Assembly: GCA_025060105.1 (NCBI GenBank)
Contig: JANXCS010000001.1
Span: 1 to 42,272 of the forward strand
Reading direction: 5' to 3'
Length of the DNA: 42,272 bases
Origin: Pseudothermotoga sp.
Lineage (GTDB): Bacteria; Thermotogota; Thermotogae; Thermotogales; DSM-5069
How positions within the stretch are numbered: position 1 is the first letter of the stretch; each line of letters begins with the position of its first letter. Both the position numbers and the translations under genes were made by a program. Below the pieces are notes generated by a model. That model did not search any database, was not told the origin of the DNA, and was given only the letters and a program-made list of their open reading frames with translations. Positions 7,968 through 16,254 of the stretch are shown piece after piece.

Positions 7968-9172
7968 GCACCGAATTTTTCGAGTCTCAGTGCGTGCGCG
8001 AGGATCAGTCCCATCACGTCCACCGCGTAGATGGTTCCCAGACTACCTCTGGCACATTCGAATTCGTCGAACGAGCTGCTCAAACCTCTTCTGGTGTGTT
8101 TTGAGTGGATCATCAGCGGTACTGGATGCCAGCTGTGTGACTTCAAGCTCACGGGTGTGGAATGGTCTCCCGTGACGACGAGAACGTCCGGTTGGAGTTG
8201 TAACAGGATCGGTAATACTCCATCGACTTCTTCGATGACGTGTACTTTTGAATCGAAATCACCATCTTCACCGTAAGAATCGGTCTTCTTCACGTGCACA
8301 TAGAAGAAGTCGAAATCTTTCCACGCCGTTTTCACCGTTTCAAACTCTTCTTTCACCGTGTTGCCAGTTTGAATGACCTCCATGCCCACCAGCTTCGCTA
8401 TACCCCTGTACATGGGATAGGTCGCCACTGCGGCAGCTTTGAGTTTGTAAACTTGAGGAAACTGTGGCAGCTTTGGGTATTTGGAAAATCCACGTATCAA
8501 AGCACAGTTCATCTTCGGCTCGTTGGAAAGTACCTTCCTGATTTCGTCTAGGAGTTTGTTGACGATCCGAGAGGTTTTTTCAGCCTCGGCGACCAACGGT
8601 TGTGTGTAGATGAAAGGTTTACCCTCTTTTTGTGGATCCGCGTCGGACAGTCTGTCGTCCAGTCCGTCCGCTGTGAGTTTCACGACGAATCTGTGCTCTT
8701 TTCCAGGATAAAACGAAATCTTCACATCTTCGATGGATTGGATGGACCTTGCCAATTTTTCAACGACTTTGGAGCTTTCTTCGGTGGAAGGCCTTCCAGC
8801 CCTCCGATCCACCACGATGTTTCCTTGAATTGTGGCGAAGTTCGCCCTAGCCACGACATCTTTTTCGCCCACGGGCACGTCTGAACCGAGCGCTTCGAGT
8901 ATACCGCGTCCAATCTGATACTTCACAGGATCGTAGCCAAAGAGTGCAAGATGTCCCGGTCCACTTCCAGGCGTGACGCCGTGCATGACGGGTATGGTCT
9001 GTCCGAGATCTGACTGCTTCGCAAGTTGATCGAGGTTAGGTTTTTTCGCCACTTGCAAGGGAGTTTTACCCTTCTCGTTGGGTACATCACCGACGCCGTC
9101 CATAACGAGCAGGACGATCTTAGTACTTGCCGGCTGAACCAATTCACTCAGAATGTGCTGTCTGTCGTACAC
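7964..9172 (-). CDS. apgM: 2,3-bisphosphoglycerate-independent phosphoglycerate mutase, archaeal type
   Basis: The enzyme interconverts 3- and 2-phosphoglycerate in glycolysis using two divalent metals and a phosphoserine intermediate. It belongs to the alkaline phosphatase superfamily; the ApgM form is shared by archaea and Thermotogales. Metal-binding VMDGVGD is near the N-terminus, the likely nucleophile serine is in the GVTPGSGPGHLALFGYDP segment, and TGDHSTP and a later histidine complete the site. The protein is 402 residues from GTG 9172, which has GGAGGTGAT just upstream; the in-frame GTG at 9205 precedes that site and is less likely. The start overlaps the TPR gene by 25 bases and the stop overlaps comEC by 4. 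Confidence 0.93.
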   Translation of the reverse strand: MYDRQHILSELVQPASTKIVLLVMDGVGDVPNEKGKTPLQVAKKPNLDQLAKQSDLGQTIPVMHGVTPGSGPGHLALFGYDPVKYQIGRGILEALGSDVPVGEKDVVARANFATIQGNIVVDRRAGRPSTEESSKVVEKLARSIQSIEDVKISFYPGKEHRFVVKLTADGLDDRLSDADPQKEGKPFIYTQPLVAEAEKTSRIVNKLLDEIRKVLSNEPKMNCALIRGFSKYPKLPQFPQVYKLKAAAVATYPMYRGIAKLVGMEVIQTGNTVKEEFETVKTAWKDFDFFYVHVKKTDSYGEDGDFDSKVHVIEEVDGVLPILLQLQPDVLVVTGDHSTPVSLKSHSWHPVPLMIHSKHTRRGLSSSFDEFECARGSLGTIYAVDVMGLILAHALRLEKFGA

Positions 9173-10806
9173 CTTATCACCTCCAAAATGTTCGTACAAA
9201 GACACTTCAGATTTTCATCTTTCATTGCGATCACTTCTTCGAAGGTCGGCTTCACAGAGAGGACCTTCAGCGAAGTGAGGAAAACTTCACTCGCCGAACT
9301 GAAAATTCTGCCCTCAACTTCTTCCATAGAGAAACTCTCATCTTCAACTTGTGACACTTTTTTCGCAAATTCCCAACTGTATTCTTGAAGATCGAAGACC
9401 ACATCGTTCACGTAAGGCTCGAGTTCAAAACCTGCATGTGTCCTCACATGCATCAGCAACCTGGTCAGAGCGATGGCGACGGCGAGCATCGTTCCACTTG
9501 GGCAGAATGCGACGACGGCCTTGGTCACGTTCTTTTCCATCGCGATGGGATCCTCACTGCTCGCCAAGTTCACGGCGAGTAAAAGTTTTATTTGGTTGGC
9601 ATCATCTATCCGTTCATCCTGCATGGGCAGTAGCCCTTCTCTTATCTGTTTCGATCTTTCGTTCTCTGGCAATAAGAAAGCGAGACGTTGAACGTTCAGT
9701 TCTCCTCTGACGAGACACTTTTTGACTTTCAAAACGAGTTCTTCAACACAGTTTGAAACTTTCAATGGCCCTCTCCAATCGTTCAAAAAATCCAACAGTT
9801 CGAAGGCTTTGGGCTGGAAATGCTGTGGAACTTTTTTGAGTAACTCAAGCCCTTCTTTCTTGTCGACAAACACAGTGAGCAAAGCTCTGTTGTAATGAAT
9901 GAAGGCATCTTCGCTCAGTTGGCAAGCTTTGTCTATGTGGATTTTCGCTTCCTCATAAAAGCCGAGTCTTCGAAGACACAGTGCGTACTCGTTCAAAAGG
10001 ATAGGATCGTTCGGCATTCGCTCGGACAACTTTTTTAGAAGGTTCAACGCTTCGAAGTGCTTCCCAAGCCTAGATAGGGTGTGTGTGAGGTTGAACGCAC
10101 TTTCAAAATCTTCTTTGTTCAACTCCAACGCTCTTTTGAGGGCCTTCTCTGCCCTTTCGTATTTCTGCGTCATGTTGCACGCGACACCGAGACGTGCGTG
10201 GGCAAGTTGAAAGTTTGGATCTTTCTGCGTGGCAATTTGATAAAAGTCACACGCGATTCTGACTTCCCCCATCTCCAAGTAGCAGTCACCTATGCGAACC
10301 ACAGGCAAAAGAAAACTCTGATCCAATTCAAAAGCTTTTTGGTATTCTTCAATAGCCTCTTCGAATTCTTTTCTCGCACGCAAGATGTTTCCAAGCTCAT
10401 AATGGGCAAGAGGAAAGTTTGGATTTCTTGAAATGCACGAACGGAAACATATCTCAGCTAGTTCGTATTCTTTCTTTTTGACATAAATGAGACCTTTGAA
10501 AAAATCGTACCGATAATCTTTTTCTATCCTGCCTGCCTTCTCGATGTATTCGTTCGCCGTTTCCAAATCGTCCACGTTCAGAGCGGATTTGACCTTCTCG
10601 TAGTAGAAATAGACCAAGTACGATTCATAGTAAGGATCTTTCGAAACGGAACACTGTGCTTCGAGTCCTCTCAGTATAACGTCGAGTGGGATTTTGTTTT
10701 GATCCACAACCAACGGGAGATCCTCTGCAAGGATCGGCAGTTTCACTGGTAAGTTCAATTGCTTAGCTTTGTCAGGTTTGAGTGGGAGAAAGACTATCGC
10801 TTTTAT
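9148..10806 (-). CDS. TPR-repeat protein of unknown function
   Basis: The protein has at least six consecutive tetratricopeptide-like repeats between about residues 80 and 330 (recurring A-x-Y-x-L-G-x-x-x patterns such as AHYELGNILRARKEFEEAI), used for protein-protein contacts, then about 220 residues with no recognised fold. There is no signal peptide, so it is probably cytoplasmic. The start is unusual: AGGAGGTGG lies 6 bases before ATA AAA GCG (ATA at 10806-10804), and no ATG, GTG or TTG in frame follows within 15 codons. An upstream in-frame TTG at 10848 has only a weak GGGAAAGC. I annotate the ATA but the TTG remains possible (567 codons including stop). It overlaps rbgA by 35 bases and apgM by 25. 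Confidence 0.8.
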   Translation of the reverse strand: MKAIVFLPLKPDKAKQLNLPVKLPILAEDLPLVVDQNKIPLDVILRGLEAQCSVSKDPYYESYLVYFYYEKVKSALNVDDLETANEYIEKAGRIEKDYRYDFFKGLIYVKKKEYELAEICFRSCISRNPNFPLAHYELGNILRARKEFEEAIEEYQKAFELDQSFLLPVVRIGDCYLEMGEVRIACDFYQIATQKDPNFQLAHARLGVACNMTQKYERAEKALKRALELNKEDFESAFNLTHTLSRLGKHFEALNLLKKLSERMPNDPILLNEYALCLRRLGFYEEAKIHIDKACQLSEDAFIHYNRALLTVFVDKKEGLELLKKVPQHFQPKAFELLDFLNDWRGPLKVSNCVEELVLKVKKCLVRGELNVQRLAFLLPENERSKQIREGLLPMQDERIDDANQIKLLLAVNLASSEDPIAMEKNVTKAVVAFCPSGTMLAVAIALTRLLMHVRTHAGFELEPYVNDVVFDLQEYSWEFAKKVSQVEDESFSMEEVEGRIFSSASEVFLTSLKVLSVKPTFEEVIAMKDENLKCLCTNILEVIRCTTDSTF

Positions 10807-11572
10807 CTCGAACCACCTCCTGTGGGGTTTCGAAGCTGAGCTTTCCAAGCTTTCCCTGTGCGATGCTGTTGAAAAAGCTCACTCTCGCTCTGTCTAGATC
10901 AGCCGTTCCACCTTTAGAAAGCATCTTTTTTTCTAGAGCATATTTTTCCAAAAAGGCGTTGAGATCCTGTTCTTCAAGGTTGGAAACCTTCGCATATAGC
11001 TGGAAAGCATGTTGCAACACTTTTTCGTCCACCATGTCGATGCTGAGACCACCTATGAGGAGCAGTTTCGCGCCGAGTTCGACGCTCCAAAGCTCTGGTA
11101 AAAGCAAGCCTGGTGTGTCGAGTACCCTGAACAATCCCTCCACTGAGAACCACTGTAGTGATCTGGTGATACCTGGAACGGCACCAACCTGTGCCGAGCG
11201 TTTACCTTTCAGTTTGTTGATCAAGGTGGATTTCCCAACGTTTGGAACTCCGACCACGGCGACGAGCGAGCCACGATCGATCTTTTTGGCCAAAAAGTCG
11301 ATGAGCTTTTTTCTATCAATGTCTTTTTCGAAGATGAACACTTCCTCGTTTTTGGATCGAAAGTAGTTTTTCCAAAGTTCTGTCACCTTCAAATCGGCGA
11401 GGTCTGATTTACCTAGAAAGATCAGATTCTTTTTCGCTCTGAACGGTTCTCTACTGTAAGATCTTGTGGCCATAGGAGCGCGAGCATCCAAAAGCTCTAT
11501 GACCACATCGATCAATCCGATCATTTTGGATAGCTGTTTCGAAGCCTTGGCCATGTGTCCTGGATACCACAT
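10772..11572 (-). CDS. rbgA: RbgA/YlqF circularly permuted ribosome-assembly GTPase
   Basis: A GTPase needed for late assembly of the 50S subunit in Firmicutes and probably here. The G motifs occur in permuted order: G4 as GKSD (about residues 53-56), then G1 GVPNVGKST (about 107-115), then G3 DTPG (about 151-154). The N-terminal WYPGHMAKA segment is typical of YlqF. The 266-residue length is normal. GAGGAGG lies upstream of ATG 11572. It is the first gene of the operon that continues with the TPR gene, apgM and comEC, and is divergent from glgD across 61 bases. Confidence 0.94.
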   Translation of the reverse strand: MWYPGHMAKASKQLSKMIGLIDVVIELLDARAPMATRSYSREPFRAKKNLIFLGKSDLADLKVTELWKNYFRSKNEEVFIFEKDIDRKKLIDFLAKKIDRGSLVAVVGVPNVGKSTLINKLKGKRSAQVGAVPGITRSLQWFSVEGLFRVLDTPGLLLPELWSVELGAKLLLIGGLSIDMVDEKVLQHAFQLYAKVSNLEEQDLNAFLEKYALEKKMLSKGGTADLDRARVSFFNSIAQGKLGKLSFETPQEVVRDKSDSLSPTQT

Positions 11573-11590
11573 ATCGTTTCCTCCTCAAAG

Positions 11591-11599
11591 ATTGTAGCA
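11591..11599 (-). promoter_or_regulatory. Extended -10 promoter of the rbgA operon
   Basis: On the minus strand TGC precedes TACAAT, fitting an extended -10. No good -35 is seen. The predicted start near 11584 places the GAGGAGG ribosome site almost at the 5' end of the message. Confidence 0.4.
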
Positions 11600-11605
11600 T
11601 CGCGG

Positions 11606-11614
11606 TGGTAGAAT
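11606..11614 (+). promoter_or_regulatory. Extended -10 promoter of the glgD-ackA run
   Basis: TGG precedes TAGAAT (11609-11614), an extended -10 without a clear -35. Predicted initiation near 11621 coincides with the GGAGGG ribosome site of glgD. It lies 6 bases from the opposite-strand -10 of rbgA, so the two polymerase footprints would clash. Confidence 0.4.
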
Positions 11615-11633
11615 AAGGCTGGAGGGTGGTCTT

Positions 11634-12740
11634 TTGAGAGTCCTCGGTTTGATCTTGGCCGGTGGCCACAGTGAATCGCTTGGTCCTTTAGTTTCGAAGC
11701 GTGCAAGTGCTGCTCTTCCCGTCTTCGGAAAGTACCGCGCCATAGATTTCACACTGAGCAACATGGTCAATGCGGGTATCAGAAAGGTCGGTGTGCTGAC
11801 CCAATACAATCCTCGAAGCTTGATGGACCATCTCGGTTCGGGAAAAGAATGGGACTTGGATAGAAAAAATGGTGGTTTGTTCATCTTGCAACCTTACGTG
11901 AGTGCTGAAGGTTCATACTGGTATCAAGGCACGGCGGATGCCATTTTCCAAAATATGACGATCTTGAGGCGCGGAGAAGAAGACTATGTGCTCATAGGCT
12001 CTGGAGATCACATATACAAAATAGACTTCACCAAAGTTTTTGAATTTCATTTCTCAACTGGCGCGGACATCACGCTTTTGGTGAAATATCTCGATGAGAC
12101 TTACGATCTCACGAAGTACGGTATCATGCAGATGGAAGGGCACAGGATCGTTTCGATCGAAGAGAAACCCCAGCATCCCAGAGGCAATCTGGCCTTTTTG
12201 GGGATCTATTTCATGAACAAATATTTGCTGATGGAACTTCTCTATAACTACGTTACAAAAGGTGAGAACGATCTGCTCAACATAATCGTAGCGCAACTTT
12301 CCAAGCTGAAGGTGCACGGTTTCCTCTTCAACGGCTATTGGAGGAACGTTAAGAAGGGTATAGACGAATATTTCAGGATAAACATGGACGTGTTGAAGAA
12401 AGAAATAAGAGAAGAACTTTTCTACAAGTACGGAAAAGTTTACACAAAGCTGAAAGATCTTCCACCACCCAAGATCGGTTCGAGTGCCGTGATCAAGAAC
12501 AGTATCATCTCGGATGGATGTATAGTCAACGGACATGTGGAAAATTCTGTGCTTTTCAGGGGCGTTATCGTGAAGGCAGGAGCGATAGTTGAAAACTCTG
12601 TGGTCATGCAGGATACGGTGATCGAGGAAGGTGCAATAATAAAGAACGCGATTTTGGACAAAGAAGTGTTGATCAGACAACAGAGCAGACTCGTTGGGAA
12701 AGAAAAGTTAGCGGTGTTGGAGAAGAGGGCCGTTCTATGA
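11634..12740 (+). CDS. glgD: GlgD, regulatory subunit-like ADP-glucose pyrophosphorylase homologue
   Basis: This 368-residue protein is a paralogue of GlgC in the next gene. It keeps the nucleotidyltransferase fold ([17 protein letters not shown]) and a C-terminal left-handed beta-helix of hexapeptide repeats. The catalytic loop is altered: GlgC has [15 protein letters not shown] where this one has [15 protein letters not shown], losing the conserved basic residues. That pattern is known from GlgD subunits, which pair with GlgC to form a GlgC/GlgD heteromer in glycogen synthesis. TTG 11634 has GGAGGG upstream with 7 bases spacing. The glgC start follows the stop by 10 bases. Confidence 0.9.
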   Translation: MRVLGLILAGGHSESLGPLVSKRASAALPVFGKYRAIDFTLSNMVNAGIRKVGVLTQYNPRSLMDHLGSGKEWDLDRKNGGLFILQPYVSAEGSYWYQGTADAIFQNMTILRRGEEDYVLIGSGDHIYKIDFTKVFEFHFSTGADITLLVKYLDETYDLTKYGIMQMEGHRIVSIEEKPQHPRGNLAFLGIYFMNKYLLMELLYNYVTKGENDLLNIIVAQLSKLKVHGFLFNGYWRNVKKGIDEYFRINMDVLKKEIREELFYKYGKVYTKLKDLPPPKIGSSAVIKNSIISDGCIVNGHVENSVLFRGVIVKAGAIVENSVVMQDTVIEEGAIIKNAILDKEVLIRQQSRLVGKEKLAVLEKRAVL

Positions 12741-12750
12741 GGTGGTTCGG

Positions 12751-14013
12751 ATGAGACGAGTGCTCGCCTTGATACTCGCTGGAGGCCATGGTAAACGACT
12801 CGGTGTCCTCACCGAAAAGATAGCCAAGCCTGCGGTGCCTTTCGGTGGAAAGTACAGGCTCATAGATTTCACGTTGAGTAATTGTGTCAATTCAGGTATA
12901 TACCACGTGGGGGTACTCACTCAGTACAGACCTCACCTTTTGAACAGCCACATAGGTATTGGAAGGCCTTGGGATTTGGATAGAAAGAAAGGTGGATTGG
13001 TCATACTGCAACCGTATTTGGGTGGAATTGCCGGTTGGTACAGGGGCACCGCTGATGCGGTTTATCAGAACATGGAGTTCGTGGACGAAGCCAATCCAGA
13101 GCAAGTATTGATACTTTCAGGAGATCACGTGTACGCGATGGACTACAACGATATTTTGGATTTTCATATACTCAAGAATGCTGAAGGAACGATCGCTTGC
13201 ATGGAAGTACCGATCGATGAAGCGAGCAGATTCGGCATCATGGTGACAGACGTTGAGTCTCGCATAATCGATTTTGAGGAAAAGCCAAAAAAGCCACGAT
13301 CGAACCTCGCATCGCTCGGTATTTACGTTTTCAATTGGTCCTTCTTGAAGGAATATCTCATCAAAGATGCGGAAAACGAGCAGAGCACGCACGATTTTGG
13401 CAAAGATATCATTCCCAGATTGATAAGGGAAAACAGGCGCATCTTCGCCTTCAAGTTCAACGGTTATTGGCGCGATGTAGGTACCATCAGATCTTATTGG
13501 GAAAGCAACCTTGAACTCGCAAGACCTTTACCACCGTTGAATCTGTACGACAGACATTGGAGATTCTACACACAGACTGAAGAAATGCCACCAGCTTACT
13601 GTGCACCAGAATCGAGGATCTCGAACTCCATCATCAGTGAAGGTTGTGAAATACATGGAATCGTGGAGAACAGCGTGCTGTTTCAAGGAGTGCACATAGG
13701 AGAGGGAAGTACGATCAAAAACAGTGTGATCATGACTGGTACCGTCGTTGGGAAAAATTGTGTAATTGAGAACAGCGTCATCGCTGAACGTGTGATAATA
13801 AAAGATAATGTGCAGATTGGGGTCGGCAACGATGCGCCAAGTCAGCTCGATCCAGAGGTGTACACGGGATTGATCACAGTCGTTGGTATGTATTCGATCA
13901 TTCCCGAAAATGTTCGCATTGGGAAGAACTGTGTCGTGGGCGTTGGAGTTTCTGAGAAAGATTTCACTTCCAGTGAGATTCCATCAGGTGGTTTTGTTCT
14001 GCACGGAGAGTGA
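12751..14013 (+). CDS. glgC: Glucose-1-phosphate adenylyltransferase, catalytic subunit
   Basis: GlgC forms ADP-glucose and pyrophosphate from ATP and glucose-1-phosphate, the committed step of bacterial glycogen synthesis. The catalytic loop [21 protein letters not shown] is intact, [10 protein letters not shown] carries the metal-binding Asp, and FEEKP and GYWRDVGTI match sugar-phosphate contacts. A C-terminal hexapeptide-repeat beta-helix (from about residue 290) supports oligomerisation and allostery. The length is 420 residues from ATG 12751, with GAGGTGG 5 bases upstream; the GTG at 12742 lies in that site. Its stop overlaps the next start as GTGA. Glycogen synthase and branching enzyme are not in this window. 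Confidence 0.95.
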   Translation: MRRVLALILAGGHGKRLGVLTEKIAKPAVPFGGKYRLIDFTLSNCVNSGIYHVGVLTQYRPHLLNSHIGIGRPWDLDRKKGGLVILQPYLGGIAGWYRGTADAVYQNMEFVDEANPEQVLILSGDHVYAMDYNDILDFHILKNAEGTIACMEVPIDEASRFGIMVTDVESRIIDFEEKPKKPRSNLASLGIYVFNWSFLKEYLIKDAENEQSTHDFGKDIIPRLIRENRRIFAFKFNGYWRDVGTIRSYWESNLELARPLPPLNLYDRHWRFYTQTEEMPPAYCAPESRISNSIISEGCEIHGIVENSVLFQGVHIGEGSTIKNSVIMTGTVVGKNCVIENSVIAERVIIKDNVQIGVGNDAPSQLDPEVYTGLITVVGMYSIIPENVRIGKNCVVGVGVSEKDFTSSEIPSGGFVLHGE

Positions 14014-15065
14014 TTCTTCTGGACTTTTACTTTGTGGCTTATAAGATTAAAAGCAGAATAACGGCGGAGTTCGGTTTTGGTTTTTTCTTTGGAAAGATCA
14101 ACGATCCTCCAGAGTACGATGTGTTCGTCGTGCCGACCAGACTGGTCAATCAAATCGTTCTCGATTTGAACGCGGACTACGGAAGCTTCGTGAAATCCTT
14201 CAATCAACAGAAAAATAGGCTTTTTGCTCAGTATCCCGAAGTTGACGATATGTCCAGAGAACTTCTCAACTATTTGAAGAGCGCGATCAACATGAGGGGG
14301 CCTCAACTTTTCGGTGCCGAGATAACTGCCGCTGTAAAGGATGGTGATGAAGAGCTCGTCAGATACATAGTTCAAGAGTTGTTCAAAGATTGGGCGCCTA
14401 AAGTTGAAGCCGATGTGGCCTTCAAACAGCTGAGTTATGAGGATATATCTGCCGAAAGTTACATGCAGCTCTGGGAGGAATTCGAAGCTGAAAATCTCAG
14501 TGAAGTGATGAAACGAGCAGATTTGATAGAACTTCCCGAAGTCTTTCCCTTGGTCGATCCCGTGATGGGTAAACCTCTTTCAGAATTCGATCTTGGTGAT
14601 ACAGTGTTCTTTTTGATTTTGAGTGTGAAGGATAAGGAAAAATTTGAAAAGCTCAAACAGTTGTATCCAAAACATTTCTCCCAGACTAGGAACGTGGTCC
14701 CGCTTTCAGGTACGTTGGTCGCGAAAGAACTGGTGAAAGGAAAAAAGGGTGAGTATTATTTGATAAAGGTCGATCTTGGAGAGGGATTGATAGGCAAGGG
14801 AATGGTTCAGAAATCGATCAAGATCATGGCAGACTATACGAGGTTTCAAGAAAAAGTTTCGTCGGCCTCGATCGGTCAACAAGAGTGGGAGAAAAAGCTC
14901 GATCAGATGGTGAGTGCTGAACAACAACCAAAACTGGTGCAAACTGTTCCAACTAAGCCTGAATTTTTCACGAAAGTTGGAAGTGGAGATTTGCTGATGG
15001 CATTTTTGATAACTTTACTCATAATCGGAATACTGCTGATCGTGTCGTATTTCTTTTTGATATGA
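14010..15065 (+). CDS. Tail-anchored protein of unknown function, Thermotogales-type
   Basis: A 351-residue protein without a signal peptide and with a single C-terminal membrane segment (about residues 329-350, [21 protein letters not shown]) ending at the last residue, so the bulk should face the cytoplasm. The soluble part is mixed alpha/beta with an acidic middle ([23 protein letters not shown]) and a Gln-rich linker before the anchor. It may belong to one of the uncharacterised Thermotogae-restricted DUF families (possibly DUF4899), which I cannot confirm. The GTG start overlaps the glgC stop by 4 bases and its stop overlaps the prepilin-like start as ATGA, so it is firmly in the operon. 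No function is proposed. Confidence 0.8.
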   Translation: MILLDFYFVAYKIKSRITAEFGFGFFFGKINDPPEYDVFVVPTRLVNQIVLDLNADYGSFVKSFNQQKNRLFAQYPEVDDMSRELLNYLKSAINMRGPQLFGAEITAAVKDGDEELVRYIVQELFKDWAPKVEADVAFKQLSYEDISAESYMQLWEEFEAENLSEVMKRADLIELPEVFPLVDPVMGKPLSEFDLGDTVFFLILSVKDKEKFEKLKQLYPKHFSQTRNVVPLSGTLVAKELVKGKKGEYYLIKVDLGEGLIGKGMVQKSIKIMADYTRFQEKVSSASIGQQEWEKKLDQMVSAEQQPKLVQTVPTKPEFFTKVGSGDLLMAFLITLLIIGILLIVSYFFLI

Positions 15066-15352
15066 AAAGAGGTTTTCTACTGCTCGATGCCGTGGTAGGA
15101 ATGTGCATTTTATGCACCGTCGTTGGAATAGCGTTCTCTTGGGTGAAGAACCAAAGGAAGATCGTGGAAAGGTTGTACATCACGGATCTTGCGCATCGTA
15201 CCGTGGTGAACGTGTTGGTGAGGAATTTGACGTCTTCGAAGATCGATAAAGAAATACTCAACGGTTTTGAATTGGTTCGCAATGATGGTAAGATTGTTTT
15301 GAAGTTCAATAACCAGCTTTTCCAGTACGAGGTCGAAGGTGGTCAGCGTTGA
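15062..15352 (+). CDS. Type IV prepilin-like (pseudopilin) small protein
   Basis: The 96-residue protein starts MKRG followed by FLLLD and a hydrophobic stretch to about residue 27, the class III signal of type IV prepilins. Cleavage would be after Gly4. Mature residue 5 is Asp rather than the usual Glu, a conservative change also seen in some minor pilins. The remainder is short for a pilin head (about 65 residues). Its start overlaps the previous stop (ATGA) and its stop overlaps the next start (TTGA). No pilus assembly genes are adjacent, but comEC and dprA are in the window, so a minor pilin of a DNA-uptake or secretion filament is plausible. Confidence 0.75.
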   Translation: MKRGFLLLDAVVGMCILCTVVGIAFSWVKNQRKIVERLYITDLAHRTVVNVLVRNLTSSKIDKEILNGFELVRNDGKIVLKFNNQLFQYEVEGGQR

Positions 15353-16254
15353 CGTTGAGGTCCTCAGTTGGAACACTCTACAGACTCGGTTTGAGGAAAG
15401 GGTCGGTGGAGAGTTTAAAGACGGCGTACCTCATGCTCGATGGTGTGTGCATGTTCAACTGCAGTTATTGCACACACGCTTCAACTGTCAAAAATCTTTC
15501 CTACCTCAGCAGAGTGCTCTGGCCAGAGGTGGAAGATCTTTCGTTTTTTTTCGAGAGATTGGCACACAGTGACTTTGAAAGGGTCTGTGTGCAAGTTGTT
15601 TCTTATCCAAAATTTCAGAAAGATCTGTTTGAACTCATAGAGCGTTTGAAAGCTTCAAACAAAGCCATCTCTGTTTCAGTAAGGGCAGTGAGTTTGGATC
15701 TTGTGAACGAACTGTTCAAGCATGGTGTAGATAGGTTGGGGATAGCGATCGATGTCGTGAATGAGGAACTTTTCAGAAAATTTAGGGGCGGAAATCTACT
15801 CGAATTGAAACGCTTGATAGAAACTTCGGCTCGATCCTATGTGAACAGGATAACGACGCACATCATCGTTGGACTGGGGGAGAGCGATAAGGAACTCTTC
15901 GAGACGATGGTTTGGTTGAGGGACATCAACGTTGAAACTGCTCTGTTTGCTTTCATACCTTTGAAAGGAACCATTTTGGAGAGCCATCCAAGACCTTCAA
16001 TCGAGAGGTATAGAAAGATACAACTTGCACGTTTTCTGATCTACAGAGGTTTAGAGCGAGTCATCGAGTTCGAAGGTGAAACGATCAAAAGCTTCAAATG
16101 GCTCCCTTCAGATTCATACAGAGCCTTCCTGACGAGTGGTTGTCCTGACTGTACTAGACCTTACTACAACGAAAATCCATCCGGTCCACTCTACAACGTT
16201 CACTCTGAAGAGTTGTTGAGAGCGATGTCGAACTCGCTGGAGGTGATAGGGTGA
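15349..16254 (+). CDS. Radical SAM protein, LipS1/biotin-synthase-related
   Basis: A 301-residue radical SAM enzyme with the cluster motif CMFNCSYC (about residues 34-41) and a TIM-barrel pattern (THIIVGLGESDKEL). The C-terminal SGCPDCTRPYYNENPSGPLYN segment carries two further cysteines, which may bind an auxiliary iron-sulphur cluster. This combination resembles the split lipoyl synthase half known from archaea and some anaerobes (LipS1/LipS2) and annotated as biotin synthase-related; that assignment is from memory of the family pattern and is not proven. TTG 15349 has GAAGGTGGT upstream. It is embedded between the pseudopilin gene and rnfC with overlaps. The second LipS half is not in this window. 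Confidence 0.72.
   Translation: MTLRSSVGTLYRLGLRKGSVESLKTAYLMLDGVCMFNCSYCTHASTVKNLSYLSRVLWPEVEDLSFFFERLAHSDFERVCVQVVSYPKFQKDLFELIERLKASNKAISVSVRAVSLDLVNELFKHGVDRLGIAIDVVNEELFRKFRGGNLLELKRLIETSARSYVNRITTHIIVGLGESDKELFETMVWLRDINVETALFAFIPLKGTILESHPRPSIERYRKIQLARFLIYRGLERVIEFEGETIKSFKWLPSDSYRAFLTSGCPDCTRPYYNENPSGPLYNVHSEELLRAMSNSLEVIG

Noticed and set aside
10782-11366. 194-codon plus-strand frame opposite rbgA
   Set aside because: Antisense shadow; Ser-rich product without domains.
12054-12680. 208-codon minus-strand frame inside glgD
   Set aside because: Antisense shadow of a clear GlgD gene.
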